From: Pseudomonadota bacterium
GTDB taxonomy: Bacteria > Myxococcota > Polyangia > Polyangiales > Polyangiaceae
Assembly: GCA_023419055.1 (NCBI GenBank)
Contig: JAEZYO010000287.1
Coordinates: forward strand, 1 to 10,672
Length of the DNA stretch: 10,672 nt
Direction: 5' to 3'
The position numbers and the translations under genes are program-made. Below are positions 1-6,081 of this stretch, piece after piece. How positions within the stretch are numbered: position 1 is the stretch's first letter; the number at the start of each line of letters is the position of its first letter. The notes under the pieces are model-generated. The model was given only the letters and a program-made list of their open reading frames with translations. It ran no database searches and was not told the origin of the DNA.

Positions 1-2
1 CG

Positions 3-1169
3 CAGCTGGTCACCAACGAATCCGGCACCCTGGTGCACCTCCAGCGCTTCGACCCGTTCGGCGCAGCGATCGACCCAGCGTCGAGCTCGAGCGACGGCCC
101 GACCAAAAACATCCGCGCGGGCTTCACCGGGCACGAGAGCGACGTCGAAACCGGCCTCATCAACATGAAAGGCCGCATCTACGACGCGCGAATCGGGCGC
201 TTCTTGCAGGCAGACCCGCCGTTCATGGAGAGCCCGTACTGGAGCCAGGGGCTCAATCCCTACAGCTACGTGATGAACAACCCGCTCAACCTCGTCGATC
301 CGAGCGGGTTCTACACGGATCACGGCGAGGAGACCGATGTCACCGACTCGGACGAGGTGATCTGGGACGACACCTGCGACAACAGTCAAGGCGGCTGCGG
401 AGGAGACGACGCGAGCGTGGACGACGGCGGGGCGATGACCATCGGAGTCGAAATTCTCACGCCAGACTCTCCGGACTCGATCGAGGATGTCAGCTCCGAA
501 ACGGAAGCATCGGACGGCGAAGGCGCCCAGTCGGACGATCAAGAGGCCATCGACGAGTACTGGCAGTCCGCTCACGCCGAGGATCAGGAGAACGCGGAGC
601 GGGGCCAACACCATGCGCTGCCGACGCTGGATGACTTGCAGACGTTCCTGGACGTCACGTCGCTGGGCCTGGATGCGAGCGTCGTGGGAGCTCCCGTCAG
701 TTGGGTGCCGGACGTGGCGAACGCGGGTATCTCGTATGCGCGAGGAGACAACGTCGGCGTCGGCCTTGCCGTGAGTGCAGCGCTGCCGGTGCTTGGGATG
801 GCGGCTAACGGGATTCGCCTAGCGCGGAGGGCGAAGGGTGCAGGAGAGGCAATGACCGTCCTCTACCACGGGTCGGACGCTGTGAGTGTAGACAGTCTTG
901 TGAAAAACGGATTGGATAAGGCAGCAGCAAGGAAACTCGGGGGAGGTGACATCTTCTGGGCAACATCGGAACACAACGTGGCGAAATTCTTTGCGCAAGC
1001 GAATCCGGCGGATGGGGTACCCTCGGTCGCCGCGCTCGAGATTCCAACTGCGTCACTTGAACTTCTGATAAAATCGGGGGCTGTGTCGATCGACCGAACT
1101 GGAGCGTATATGGTTAAGAACTGGTCTGCATTCAATAAGGCAGTTGTTGCACGAAGTGTGGTGGAGTGA
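3..1169 (+). CDS. Rhs-family polymorphic toxin, C-terminal part (5' end outside window)
   Basis: The frame is open to the left edge, so the first in-window GTG (33) is not the real start. Numbering from that GTG, residues 30-92 are the classic Rhs core end: a GFTGHESDVETGL motif, GRIYDARIGRFLQADP, then LNPYSYVMNNPLNLVDPSG. Residues 95-195 are a strongly acidic Asp/Glu/Ser linker. Residues 196-272 are a hydrophobic Gly/Ala-rich pre-toxin segment of the kind that precedes many Rhs effector tips. Residues 275-378 form the variable tip, beginning with LYHGS, then a KNGLD turn, then DIFWATSEHNVAKFFA. The H-G pair after a beta strand and the later aromatic/Thr strand resemble ADP-ribosyltransferase-fold toxins, but this is inference. 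Rhs proteins are delivered to competitor cells or act in contact-dependent killing; the tip is the active part. The tip is visibly more A/T-rich than the core, as expected for exchanged cassettes. The stop overlaps the next start (GTGA), supporting a toxin/immunity pair. Confidence 0.9.
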   Translation, partial: QLVTNESGTLVHLQRFDPFGAAIDPASSSSDGPTKNIRAGFTGHESDVETGLINMKGRIYDARIGRFLQADPPFMESPYWSQGLNPYSYVMNNPLNLVDPSGFYTDHGEETDVTDSDEVIWDDTCDNSQGGCGGDDASVDDGGAMTIGVEILTPDSPDSIEDVSSETEASDGEGAQSDDQEAIDEYWQSAHAEDQENAERGQHHALPTLDDLQTFLDVTSLGLDASVVGAPVSWVPDVANAGISYARGDNVGVGLAVSAALPVLGMAANGIRLARRAKGAGEAMTVLYHGSDAVSVDSLVKNGLDKAAARKLGGGDIFWATSEHNVAKFFAQANPADGVPSVAALEIPTASLELLIKSGAVSIDRTGAYMVKNWSAFNKAVVARSVVE

Positions 1170-1531
1170 ACGTGTCGGAGCCTAGGTTTCCAAAAAGGCG
1201 AGAGGACGGCTCCTTTTCGCTTTTGATCCGGTTTTCAACATCAGATGAAACTATTCGAGGTCTGGTGCTGGCATACCTCCAAGCCTGGGTTCGCGCGAAC
1301 CAGACATGGGTGCGCATCTGGCGATCCGACTCCATCGAAGAAGAGCGGTTGGAGTTTGGGCTGGAATTCTCTGAGAATCTTAGCGTAGAAGCAGATGCTC
1401 GACTAAAAACGTTGACCGTCGTTCTGGAAGGAAAGGCGACAGCACGTCGATGGAAGGATTGGGCAGCTTTCCTAGTAAATGATCTCAGCACAGTCTTTCC
1501 GGAACTTAGGTTCGAGGGCTTGGACTCCTGA
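1166..1531 (+). CDS. Putative immunity protein for the adjacent Rhs toxin
   Basis: A 121-aa acidic-to-neutral soluble protein starting at a GTG that overlaps the toxin stop codon by 4 bp, which suggests translational coupling. No signal peptide or membrane segment is visible. The sequence alternates short beta-type stretches (SFSLLIRF, LTVVLEG) with an amphipathic helix around TIRGLVLAYLQAWVRA, and ends FPELRFEGLDS. I do not recognise the family. The functional call rests on position: polymorphic toxin genes are normally followed directly by a small gene encoding the protein that neutralises the C-terminal tip in the producer cell. Like the toxin tip, it is less G/C-rich than the Rhs core, so tip and immunity gene probably moved together. 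An alternative is an unrelated small cytoplasmic protein, but the overlap makes that less likely. Confidence 0.7.
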   Translation: MNVSEPRFPKRREDGSFSLLIRFSTSDETIRGLVLAYLQAWVRANQTWVRIWRSDSIEEERLEFGLEFSENLSVEADARLKTLTVVLEGKATARRWKDWAAFLVNDLSTVFPELRFEGLDS

Positions 1532-1545
1532 GCTGAGCCATCCCA

Positions 1546-1683
1546 TCATTCGGCAGCGTGATCCGTCGGGGCTTTCTGAGCGAAGAACTCGTGTTCACGG
1601 ACGATCGTGTCGTAGGCGTAGATGGAGCCGTTCGAACCACTCGTCGCGCATGGTGGGTAGGCAGCGATGGTGACGTGCGCAAT
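1546..1683 (-). other. Open stretch with protein-like content, no start codon
   Basis: Directly after the stop of the DUF559-like scrap and in the same minus-strand frame, 45 codons run to a TGA at 1546-1548 with a natural-looking composition (HVTIAAYPPC, then SIYAYDTIVREHEFFAQKAP). There is no convincing start codon or ribosome site. It is either the degraded 3' end of a lost gene or chance. No function can be given. Confidence 0.2.
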
Positions 1684-1797
1684 CTATGGAGCACGTAGCG
1701 CCATTCGCACGATCTCAAGCGCAGCCTGCAAGTCCCGCATGACGAGCTGAGCCGAGAGACGCAAGACGCGATAGCCCAGGCGGTGTAGACGCGCGTC
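1684..1797 (-). pseudogene. C-terminal scrap of a DUF559/VSR-like endonuclease-fold protein
   Basis: On the minus strand, about 37 codons ending in TAG (1684-1686) read DARLHRLGYRVLRLSAQLVM and then RDLQAALEIVRMALRAP. The pattern 'LGYRVLRL...L-V..DL..AL..I..AL' is the typical end of DUF559-domain proteins, which have a very-short-patch-repair-like endonuclease fold. Only this tail is present: at its upstream edge (about 1797-1800) the sequence changes to IS1380 transposase in another frame. It looks like a junction left by a deletion or by an old IS1380 insertion into the gene. The similarity is judged by eye from a short stretch, so the family call is tentative. Confidence 0.35.
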
Positions 1798-2083
1798 GCG
1801 GCCAGCGCTTCGAGCTCGTCGGGGCCGAAGCGACGGAGATCATCGTAGAGCGTGTCGATGCTCTGTACGGCGCCACCGGCCAGGTGCTCGAACAGCGGAT
1901 CGGTGGCAAGCCATTCGAAGTCGAAGACGCGCCGCGCTCCAACTACCGCGGCGTCGAGCAGCAACTGCATCTGGGTATGCATGGGGTAGACCACCTGCTT
2001 GCCCGTTTTGAAGTGGCCGAAGTCGCGCGCCAGCCGCCGTCCGAGGCCCTCCTCCTGAACGAAGGCGTTGAAGTCGACCAGTC
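1798..2083 (-). pseudogene. IS1380-family transposase, N-terminal fragment (piece 2)
   Basis: The minus strand from 2083 downwards reads LVDFNAFVQEEGLGRRLARD, then FGHFKTGKQVVYPMHTQMQL, LLLDAAVVGARRVFDFEWLA, DPLFEHLAGGAVQSIDTLYD and FGPDELEAL. This is the conserved N-terminal region of IS1380-type DDE transposases (the FGHFK, VYP-H-QM-LL-D and HLAGG-SIDT-Y-DL-RF signatures). After about 1800 the similarity stops and the catalytic domain is missing, so the gene is dead. Its 5' continuation is at 10225-10293, separated by the IS66 element that starts at 2084. An open frame running on to 1506 beyond the junction is not transposase-like. Confidence 0.75.
2076..2083. repeat. Target-site duplication, left copy, of IS66 element A
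   Basis: GACCAGTC occurs immediately left of the IS end at 2084 and again immediately right of the opposite end at 10224. Eight base pairs is the duplication length known for the IS66 family. Confidence 0.93.
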
Positions 2084-2111
2084 GTATCCGTTCACGTAGC
2101 CGCGTCGTGAC
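2084..2111 (+). repeat. Left terminal inverted repeat of IS66 element A
   Basis: Begins GTATCCGTTCAC and ends CCGCGTCGTGAC. It pairs with the reverse complement of 10197-10224 at 22 of 28 positions, and the match continues loosely inward with one small gap. Confidence 0.9.
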
Positions 2112-2143
2112 TGGAGGGACGCGAGGCGGGCAGAGTCGCGCGC

Positions 2144-2257
2144 ATGGAAGAGCGAGAGCGCGAGCGAGTCGGACGGGAAGAATGGGCGAAGCGAATCGAG
2201 CGGTGGGCGGATAGTGGCCTCACGGCGAGTGAGTTCGCGGCCGAGCTCGGGATCAAC
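2144..2257 (+). pseudogene. tnpA: tnpA of IS66 element A, 5' part (38 codons before the insertion)
   Basis: ATG at 2144 opens MEERERERVGREEWAKRIER, followed by WADSGLTASEFAAELGIN, the start of the IS66 TnpA helix-turn-helix protein. At 2258 element B begins, so the frame now continues into its terminal repeat for eight more residues and stops at 2282-2284, giving a useless 46-aa peptide. The rest of the gene is at 7911-8165. Joining codon ATC-AAC (2252-2257) to CCG (7911) restores the expected GIN-PRTLSYWKW helix-turn-helix sequence with no frame change and a 122-aa protein. TnpA in this family is a small DNA-binding factor required together with TnpB and TnpC for transposition. Confidence 0.92.
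2250..2257. repeat. Target-site duplication, left copy, of IS66 element B
   Basis: GGATCAAC lies just before the end of element B at 2258 and is repeated just after its other end (7903-7910). It falls within the helix-turn-helix coding part of tnpA of element A. Confidence 0.95.
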
Positions 2258-2284
2258 GTTACATCTCGCCGCGCCCCGTCCTGA
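2258..2284 (+). repeat. Left terminal inverted repeat of IS66 element B
   Basis: Reads GTTACATCTCGC then CGCGCCCCGTCCTGA. The right end reads inward GTATCTTCTCGC then the same core. The four mismatches are at positions 3, 4, 6 and 13. Confidence 0.92.
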
Positions 2285-2329
2285 CGGTAAGCGCGCGGTG
2301 TGGTCGAGTGCACCGCGGAGGCGACCGAC

Positions 2330-2680
2330 ATGGCGCAGCGCGGTGCAGCAGGATTGCGGCGAGAGCTCGATGGCGTAGCGGTGAGACGTGGCCGCTGCTT
2401 TCCCGCCAATCTGAGGCGGCGGGCGGCAGCGTGGCTCGCGGAGCGTAGGGCTGAGGGTGTCACCGTGGATGAGCTCGCGGCCGAGCTGGGGCTCGCGCCG
2501 GGCACCGTCCTGCGGTGGAGCACCGGCGCGGAAAAGCGTGGGACGCGAGCGTTAGTGCCGGTTGAGATCGTCCCGGAGCGGACGGCGGCTCGGACGGTGA
2601 GCGTCGTGTCGCCATCGGGCTTCCGTGTCGAAGGCCTGTCGTTGGTGGAAGCCGCGGCCCTACTGCGAGCGCTCGGATGA
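2330..2680 (+). CDS. tnpA: IS66-family accessory protein TnpA (element B)
   Basis: A 116-aa protein beginning MAQRGAAGLRRELDG. ATG 2330 is preferred over an in-frame GTG at 2300 because GGAGG (2317-2321) lies eight bases upstream. The middle contains a helix-turn-helix of the IS66 type (GVTVDELAAELGLAPGTVLR then WS). The C-terminal half has the family's beta-rich tail (VPVEIVP, TVSVVSPSGFRVEGLSLVEA, LLRALG), the part that in these proteins resembles a short SH3-like DNA-contact module. It overlaps the following tnpB start by 4 bp (ATGA), as is usual for IS66 operons. The protein looks intact. TnpA is one of three proteins the family uses for transposition, but its partner TnpB here is disrupted. 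Confidence 0.88.
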   Translation: MAQRGAAGLRRELDGVAVRRGRCFPANLRRRAAAWLAERRAEGVTVDELAAELGLAPGTVLRWSTGAEKRGTRALVPVEIVPERTAARTVSVVSPSGFRVEGLSLVEAAALLRALG

Positions 2681-2766
2681 TCCTCGGCACGAGTCGCGTT
2701 GTTCGCGTGTTCGCCTATCCGGAGCCAGTCGATCTGCGCAAAGGGTACGATGGTCTGTTCGGTCTG
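2677..2766 (+). pseudogene. tnpB: tnpB of IS66 element B, 5' part (30 codons before the IS21 insertion)
   Basis: ATG 2677 overlaps the tnpA stop and encodes MILGTSRVVRVFAYPEPVDL then RKGYDGLFGL, the conserved IS66 Orf2/TnpB opening (PVDLRKGYDGL). At 2767 the IS21 end begins; the frame then reads ten alien residues and stops at 2797-2799. The remainder is at 6076-6372. The rejoined TnpB (one GGTCTG retained) is 126 aa and reads DGLFGL-VKTGLGRDPLSGD without a frame change. Confidence 0.93.
2761..2766. repeat. Target-site duplication, left copy, of the IS21 element
   Basis: GGTCTG directly precedes the IS21 end at 2767 and recurs at 6076-6081 directly after its other end. Duplications of 4-8 bp are usual for IS21. 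A further GGTCTG copy happens to lie at 2752-2757 within tnpB itself. Confidence 0.88.
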
Positions 2767-2808
2767 TGTTGGCGAGCTCGAGTTTCCGTCGAAATTTGAA
2801 CAGCCCGA
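2767..2808 (+). repeat. IS21 terminal inverted repeat next to istB
   Basis: Starts TGTTGGCGAGCT; a second conserved block lies at 2787-2808. Two spaced conserved blocks suit the repeated transposase-binding sites known at IS21 ends. Confidence 0.85.
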
Positions 2809-2836
2809 GCGCGACGGAGTCGCGGACGGGCTGTTC
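2798..2836 (-). terminator. Strong two-part hairpin just downstream of istB
   Basis: A 10-bp perfect outer stem (GAACAGCCCG with CGGGCTGTTC, 2798-2807/2827-2836) encloses an AG/GA internal loop and a 6-bp inner stem (CGCGAC/GTCGCG, 2810-2815/2819-2824) with a GGA loop. It starts 17 bases after the istB stop. There is no T-run after it on the minus strand, so it may be an RNA-stabilising or insulating structure rather than a standard intrinsic terminator. It overlaps the inner block of the IS21 end. Confidence 0.5.
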
Positions 2837-2853
2837 TCTGGTGGGATGACAGG

Positions 2854-3645
2854 TCAGGCGGCGGTGTCTGGGTCGGGCTGTTCCTTTCTGCGAGCGCGGC
2901 GAGCTTTCGCCTGAGCATCGGCCTCGCGAGCGCGGTAGCTCTCGCCTTCGATGGCGACGACGTCGGCGTGGTGGACGACACGATCGATGAGAGCCGTGGC
3001 GCAGGTGGCGTTGGGAAAGATGGTGGGCCAGTCGCGGAAAGCGAGGTTGGTGGTGAGGACGGTGCTCTTCTTCTCGTAGCGACGGCTGACGACCTGGAAC
3101 AAGAGGTCCGCGTTTCTGTTGTCGAAGGCGAGGAAGCCGATTTCGTCGAGGATCAACAGGCCGACTTTGGCGTAGTGCTTGAGCCTTCGCTCGAGAGCGC
3201 GAGTCGACTCTTGAGCACCGAGATCGAGGAGGAGATCGGCAGCGGAGATGAAGAGGACGCCGTGACCAGCGAGCACGGCGTTGTGGGCGATATTTTGAGC
3301 GATCATGGTTTTGCCGAGCCCTTGGGCGGCGGCGAGAACGACATTTCTTGGCTCGGAGATGAAGTCGAGGCGGATGACGGACTCGACGAGGGGTCGGTCA
3401 ATCTTGGTGGGCCAGTTCCAGTCGAAGTCGGCCATGGGTTTGAAGCGCTCGAGGCGGCTGCGCTTGATTCTGCGTTGGAGACCGCGCTGGGCGCGGTCCT
3501 TATCTTCGAGGGTGACGACGTGCTCGAACAGCTCGACGGGGCTCCAGCGCTTCTTGGTGGCGAGTGCGATGAGGTCATCGAGTCCGTCGGCTGTAGCGGA
3601 GAGGCCGAGGGAACGCAGCAAAGAGCGGAGGTCACGGTCAGTCAC
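2854..3645 (-). CDS. istB: IS21 ATPase / helper protein IstB
   Basis: A 263-aa DnaA/DnaC-like AAA+ ATPase that assists the IstA transposase in target selection. Residues 1-60 form the helical N-terminal region of IstB. The P-loop is AAAQGLGKT (105-113), Walker B is LLILDEIG (163-170), sensor 1 is TTN (198-200), and the C-terminal signature [20 protein letters not shown] (219-238) supplies the arginine finger candidate R222. The first glycine of the usual G-x4-GK-T loop is alanine here. The gene starts at GTG 3645, overlapping the istA stop by 4 bp (GTGA) with an AGGTGA-type ribosome site upstream, so it is translationally coupled to istA. Length is normal for the family. The tail ([20 protein letters not shown]) is basic then acidic and probably disordered. 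Confidence 0.95.
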   Translation of the reverse strand: MTDRDLRSLLRSLGLSATADGLDDLIALATKKRWSPVELFEHVVTLEDKDRAQRGLQRRIKRSRLERFKPMADFDWNWPTKIDRPLVESVIRLDFISEPRNVVLAAAQGLGKTMIAQNIAHNAVLAGHGVLFISAADLLLDLGAQESTRALERRLKHYAKVGLLILDEIGFLAFDNRNADLLFQVVSRRYEKKSTVLTTNLAFRDWPTIFPNATCATALIDRVVHHADVVAIEGESYRAREADAQAKARRARRKEQPDPDTAA

Positions 3646-5153
3646 GACTTCACCTGTTTCTCGCTGGAATCCGCGACGTCACCGAGTCGGTCGTAGCGAT
3701 CGAGCGAGTGAGGAGTGACGACGAGACTCTGAACGCGCGGGTCGCTCGAGAGGGCGATCTCGATGGGCACCGGAGCGCCTCGAGCCCGGCGACGCTGGTC
3801 GAGGACGTGGGCCACGGACTGTGCGGCGAAAGCACCGCGCTGGTGGGCTTCAGCGAGTGCCGCGTCGAGCTCGCTCGCGCCGAACTGATCGAGCAAACGA
3901 AGCAGGCGACTGGTGGTGCCACCGAGGTGTCCGCCGTGGAGCGCGACCTCAGCGAGGAACGGCTGTGCGGCGTGGCATGCGGAGAACAGGCGATTGCGCC
4001 CGCGATGGTCGCGCGCCTTCCTCTTTTCGGTAGCGAGCGCGGCGAGGTGGTGCTCGTCCTCCACCTGCTGGCGCACGCCCCAGGAGCGCTTGTGACGAGC
4101 GACCTCTAGCTCGCCATCGAGCACGCGTACGACGGACTCGGAGGCGACGAGGGTGAGCGGCTTTTTGATCAGGGTGTGCGGGATCGAGTAGTCGTTTTTG
4201 TCGAAGCGGACATAGGGCGTTTTGCCGGAAGAAACAGCTCGAAGCGTGTCGGTGGGGAACGGATGCTCGGGCAGCGGCAGGAGCCTTTCTTGCTCTTCGA
4301 CGAGCGCCTCGGCGACGCGCTTTTCTGGATCGTCGGGAACGAGGCGCTGGTGGGCGACGCTTTCGAGCCAGGCGTCGAGTTGACGATTGAGGTCGTCGAG
4401 TGAACTGAAGGTCCTGGCAGCGAAGAAGGCTTCTCTGAGGTACCTGATCCGGCGCTCGACGCGCCCTTTCTCGTTGCCCCGGGCGATGGCGACCGGTTTG
4501 GGGGCGAAGTGGTAGTGACCGGCGAGCTCGAGGATGCGCGGGTGGAAGCGGATGAGATCGCCCTGCCGCTCGAGCACGACGCTCTTCAAGTTGTCGTAGA
4601 GCGCCGAGCGCGGCACCCCCTTGAACGTCTCGAGGGCCTCGACGTGGCAGCGAAGGAAGCTTTCGAGCGTCTGGTCGAGCGTGAAGCGCGCGAAGGTGGC
4701 TCGCGACCACGACAGCACCATGACGAAGCAGGAGAGCGCTCGCTCGGCGTTACCGACCCTGAGCTTGCCGAACGAGCCCCAATCGACCTGTGCCTCTTCG
4801 CCGGGCAGCGTGCTGAGACGGAAAAACGCTTCCCGAATCGGCACGGGACGAATCAGCCGGACGTATCGGCGAAGCGGAAAGACGCTACCTTGGTAGCCGC
4901 GAGAGCGGAGCATCTCGTGCAGGCGCGTCGCACGCAGGCACGGGTACTGCTCGAGCGTGGCGCGGATGAAGTCCCGGTAGGGATCGAGGATGCGCGCCTT
5001 GTCGCGAAAGCGGCAGTTGCTGAAGCGCGAGGTGTCCACCGCGCAGGAGACAGTGTCGCGGTGCAGGCCGAGCTCAGCGGCGATCGTGCCGACCTTCCAG
5101 TGCTCGGCGAAGAACAGCCTGCGGATGCGAGCGCGCACGTCTTCGCTGATCAT
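3642..5153 (-). CDS. istA: IS21-family DDE transposase IstA
   Basis: A 503-aa transposase of normal family length. An N-terminal helix-turn-helix (about residues 14-40, [16 protein letters not shown]) recognises the element ends. The catalytic RNase H-fold core shows all three acidic residues: D124 in [15 protein letters not shown]187 in [11 protein letters not shown], and E233 in [14 protein letters not shown]. The C-terminal part has the beta-rich domain ([20 protein letters not shown] region) typical of IstA. The ATG at 5153 is preceded by AGGAGGT (antisense of 5160-5167) and overlaps the stop of the upstream 123-aa gene (ATGA). IstA cuts and joins the element ends, with IstB as partner. 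No frameshift or missing catalytic residue is seen. Confidence 0.96.
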   Translation of the reverse strand: MISEDVRARIRRLFFAEHWKVGTIAAELGLHRDTVSCAVDTSRFSNCRFRDKARILDPYRDFIRATLEQYPCLRATRLHEMLRSRGYQGSVFPLRRYVRLIRPVPIREAFFRLSTLPGEEAQVDWGSFGKLRVGNAERALSCFVMVLSWSRATFARFTLDQTLESFLRCHVEALETFKGVPRSALYDNLKSVVLERQGDLIRFHPRILELAGHYHFAPKPVAIARGNEKGRVERRIRYLREAFFAARTFSSLDDLNRQLDAWLESVAHQRLVPDDPEKRVAEALVEEQERLLPLPEHPFPTDTLRAVSSGKTPYVRFDKNDYSIPHTLIKKPLTLVASESVVRVLDGELEVARHKRSWGVRQQVEDEHHLAALATEKRKARDHRGRNRLFSACHAAQPFLAEVALHGGHLGGTTSRLLRLLDQFGASELDAALAEAHQRGAFAAQSVAHVLDQRRRARGAPVPIEIALSSDPRVQSLVVTPHSLDRYDRLGDVADSSEKQVKS

Positions 5154-5521
5154 CGAGCCACCTCCTCGATCACGAGCCGCTCGAGATCGCGGAAACTACC
5201 GAGGCCTTCGAGCCGATGCCGGCGTCGGCGGTGCGCGCCCGCGGGCACCCAGACCAGGCTGTATAGGGCGCCGCCGTCGTCCAAGAAGGCTTCGCGACAG
5301 AGTGTCGAGTCGCACGAAAGTCCCCGTGCGTCCGCACACAGCGCAGCGCGGACCGGCTGTCCCTGCCAGAGCGCGATCGCCTCGAGAAGCGTCGCGAGCG
5401 CTCTCGGATGCGCCGGGTCTTTGCGCAAGTGCGCCTTCAAGATCGTGTCGCTCGGCCCCTCCAGCGCCACGACGCGCGTTGTCGTTTTGCCCGGCGAGAT
5501 CCCCATCCAGATCGATTCCAT
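5150..5521 (-). CDS. Small accessory protein upstream of istA, RNase H-like opening motif
   Basis: A 123-aa protein beginning [20 protein letters not shown]. The ATG at 5521 is chosen, rather than an upstream in-frame start at 5602, because GAGGA lies eight bases before it and homology-like content begins there. The first strand followed by SPGK-T resembles the beta-1 'GIDPGK' motif of RNase H/RuvC-fold proteins, with serine where an acidic residue would be. Next comes a helix-rich stretch ([17 protein letters not shown]), a short cysteine-containing middle and a basic turn ([13 protein letters not shown]). It overlaps istA by 4 bp, so it is made with the transposase. I do not know its function. 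It could be a catalytically dead nuclease-fold DNA-binding factor for transposition or a passenger. Fold assignment is inference. Confidence 0.7.
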   Translation of the reverse strand: MESIWMGISPGKTTTRVVALEGPSDTILKAHLRKDPAHPRALATLLEAIALWQGQPVRAALCADARGLSCDSTLCREAFLDDGGALYSLVWVPAGAHRRRRHRLEGLGSFRDLERLVIEEVAR

Positions 5522-5852
5522 GCAGTGTTTCCTCGCGGCTCGGCAAGGCCGCCTCCGTGACGGCAGAGCGCTCCGCGACGGACACCATCGGCGCTGGGCC
5601 AACTTCTCGACTACCGATGTCCGTTTCTATTTCTCGCCGATGCGCGCGCCATCTGCGCGTGCGTGCAGAGGTCTTGATCCGCGCCGAGTGCTTCAGCCAG
5701 TGCCTCATCTTGGTCGCGCGGCGTCTGGCCGCCCGTGACGCGTCGTGGCGCCCGTCGGGACAGTAGTGGTGCCCCCGATCGCACCGCCGGCAGAGAAAGA
5801 AGGGGCGCCTGCAGAGGTCGTCGACGCACTGAATTTGCCGAAGATCGTCCAC
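5196..5852 (-). CDS. Cysteine-rich zinc-ribbon-like protein, first gene of the IS21 operon (3' limit uncertain)
   Basis: Starting at GTG 5852, residues 9-36 carry CVDDLC, LCRRC and DRGHHYC (Cys 9, 14, 21, 24, 31), followed by an Arg/Ala-rich helical tract (SRAARRRATKMRHWLKHSAR and TRRWRAHRREIETD). The 'CxxCDRG-YC' zinc-ribbon followed by basic helices is a pattern I associate with hypothetical proteins encoded next to IS21-type transposases. The 110 codons before 5521 look genuinely coding. After that the frame overlaps the next gene completely and reads like its out-of-frame shadow, so the real protein probably ended near 5520 and a stop or frameshift has changed. No clear ribosome site precedes the GTG, and cysteine-containing codons continue upstream without a start. 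Likely a nucleic-acid-binding accessory, possibly degenerate. Confidence 0.45.
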   Translation of the reverse strand: MDDLRQIQCVDDLCRRPFFLCRRCDRGHHYCPDGRHDASRAARRRATKMRHWLKHSARIKTSARTRRWRAHRREIETDIGSREVGPAPMVSVAERSAVTEAALPSREETLHGIDLDGDLAGQNDNARRGAGGAERHDLEGALAQRPGASESARDASRGDRALAGTAGPRCAVCGRTGTFVRLDTLSRSLLGRRRRPIQPGLGARGRAPPTPASARRPR

Positions 5853-6033
5853 TCGCAGGGTGCGACCGCAAGGAACTCGGCCACCCCGAGGAACTCGTGC
5901 GACAACGCTCGCGTCGAACGCGCTCCACTCGCGGCGACCTGGGCTCGGAGCTAGTGACTCCGGGCCCTACTTATTGGTGCGGTCGCCGAGATCGTCCGAC
6001 GCCGCCGAGCCCGGGGCCAACTACGTCGTCACG
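5853..6033 (-). promoter_or_regulatory. Leader region of the IS21 operon
   Basis: About 180 bases between the inner edge of the IS21 right repeat and the first leftward gene. No complete gene is supported here. It must carry the promoter for the four-gene minus-strand operon if the element is expressed, but I cannot pick out convincing -35/-10 boxes. Confidence 0.3.
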
Positions 6034-6075
6034 TCGGCCTGCTCAGATTTAGCCGCCTTTCGAAGCTCGCTGACA
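6034..6075 (-). repeat. IS21 terminal inverted repeat upstream of the operon
   Basis: Read inward on the minus strand it starts TGTCAGCGAGCT and has the second conserved block at 6034-6055. It matches 2767-2808 without gaps in two blocks. Confidence 0.85.
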
Positions 6076-6081
6076 GGTCTG
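6076..6081. repeat. Target-site duplication, right copy, of the IS21 element
   Basis: GGTCTG, identical to 2761-2766, restoring codons Gly-Leu of TnpB when only one copy is kept. Confidence 0.88.

Larger units (their letters stand above)
2767..6075 (-). mobile_element. IS21-family element (innermost), four-gene version
   Basis: Ends match as an ungapped imperfect inverted repeat over 42 bp (2767-2808 against 6034-6075): the outer 12 positions agree at 10 (TGT..GCGAGCT), and positions 21-42 agree at 17 of 22. The element is 3309 bp, longer than the roughly 2-2.5 kb of a minimal IS21. The extra length holds two frames upstream of istA. All its genes read leftwards, opposite to its IS66 host. 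The pattern is clean insertion into tnpB of element B with duplication GGTCTG, and nothing in istA or istB is broken, so it is probably the youngest arrival and may still be active. Confidence 0.93.

Noticed and set aside
1506..1800. C-terminal half of the 162-codon minus-strand frame as part of a transposase
   Set aside because: After about 1800 the translation is Ser/Arg/Thr-rich noise, and a different frame there has protein-like content.
2968..3696. A 242-codon plus-strand acidic open frame
   Set aside because: Antisense to istB; its Gly/Glu/Val/Asp-rich content comes from the complementary strand of IstB.
4509..5738. A 409-codon plus-strand open frame
   Set aside because: Antisense to istA and the accessory gene; composition is a mirror of IstA with no domain.
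5860..6081. The left part of the long frame 5860-6372 as a natural N-terminus of TnpB
   Set aside because: The IS21 end and duplication place the TnpB boundary at 6076; sequence to the left belongs to the IS21 leader and shows no TnpB similarity.
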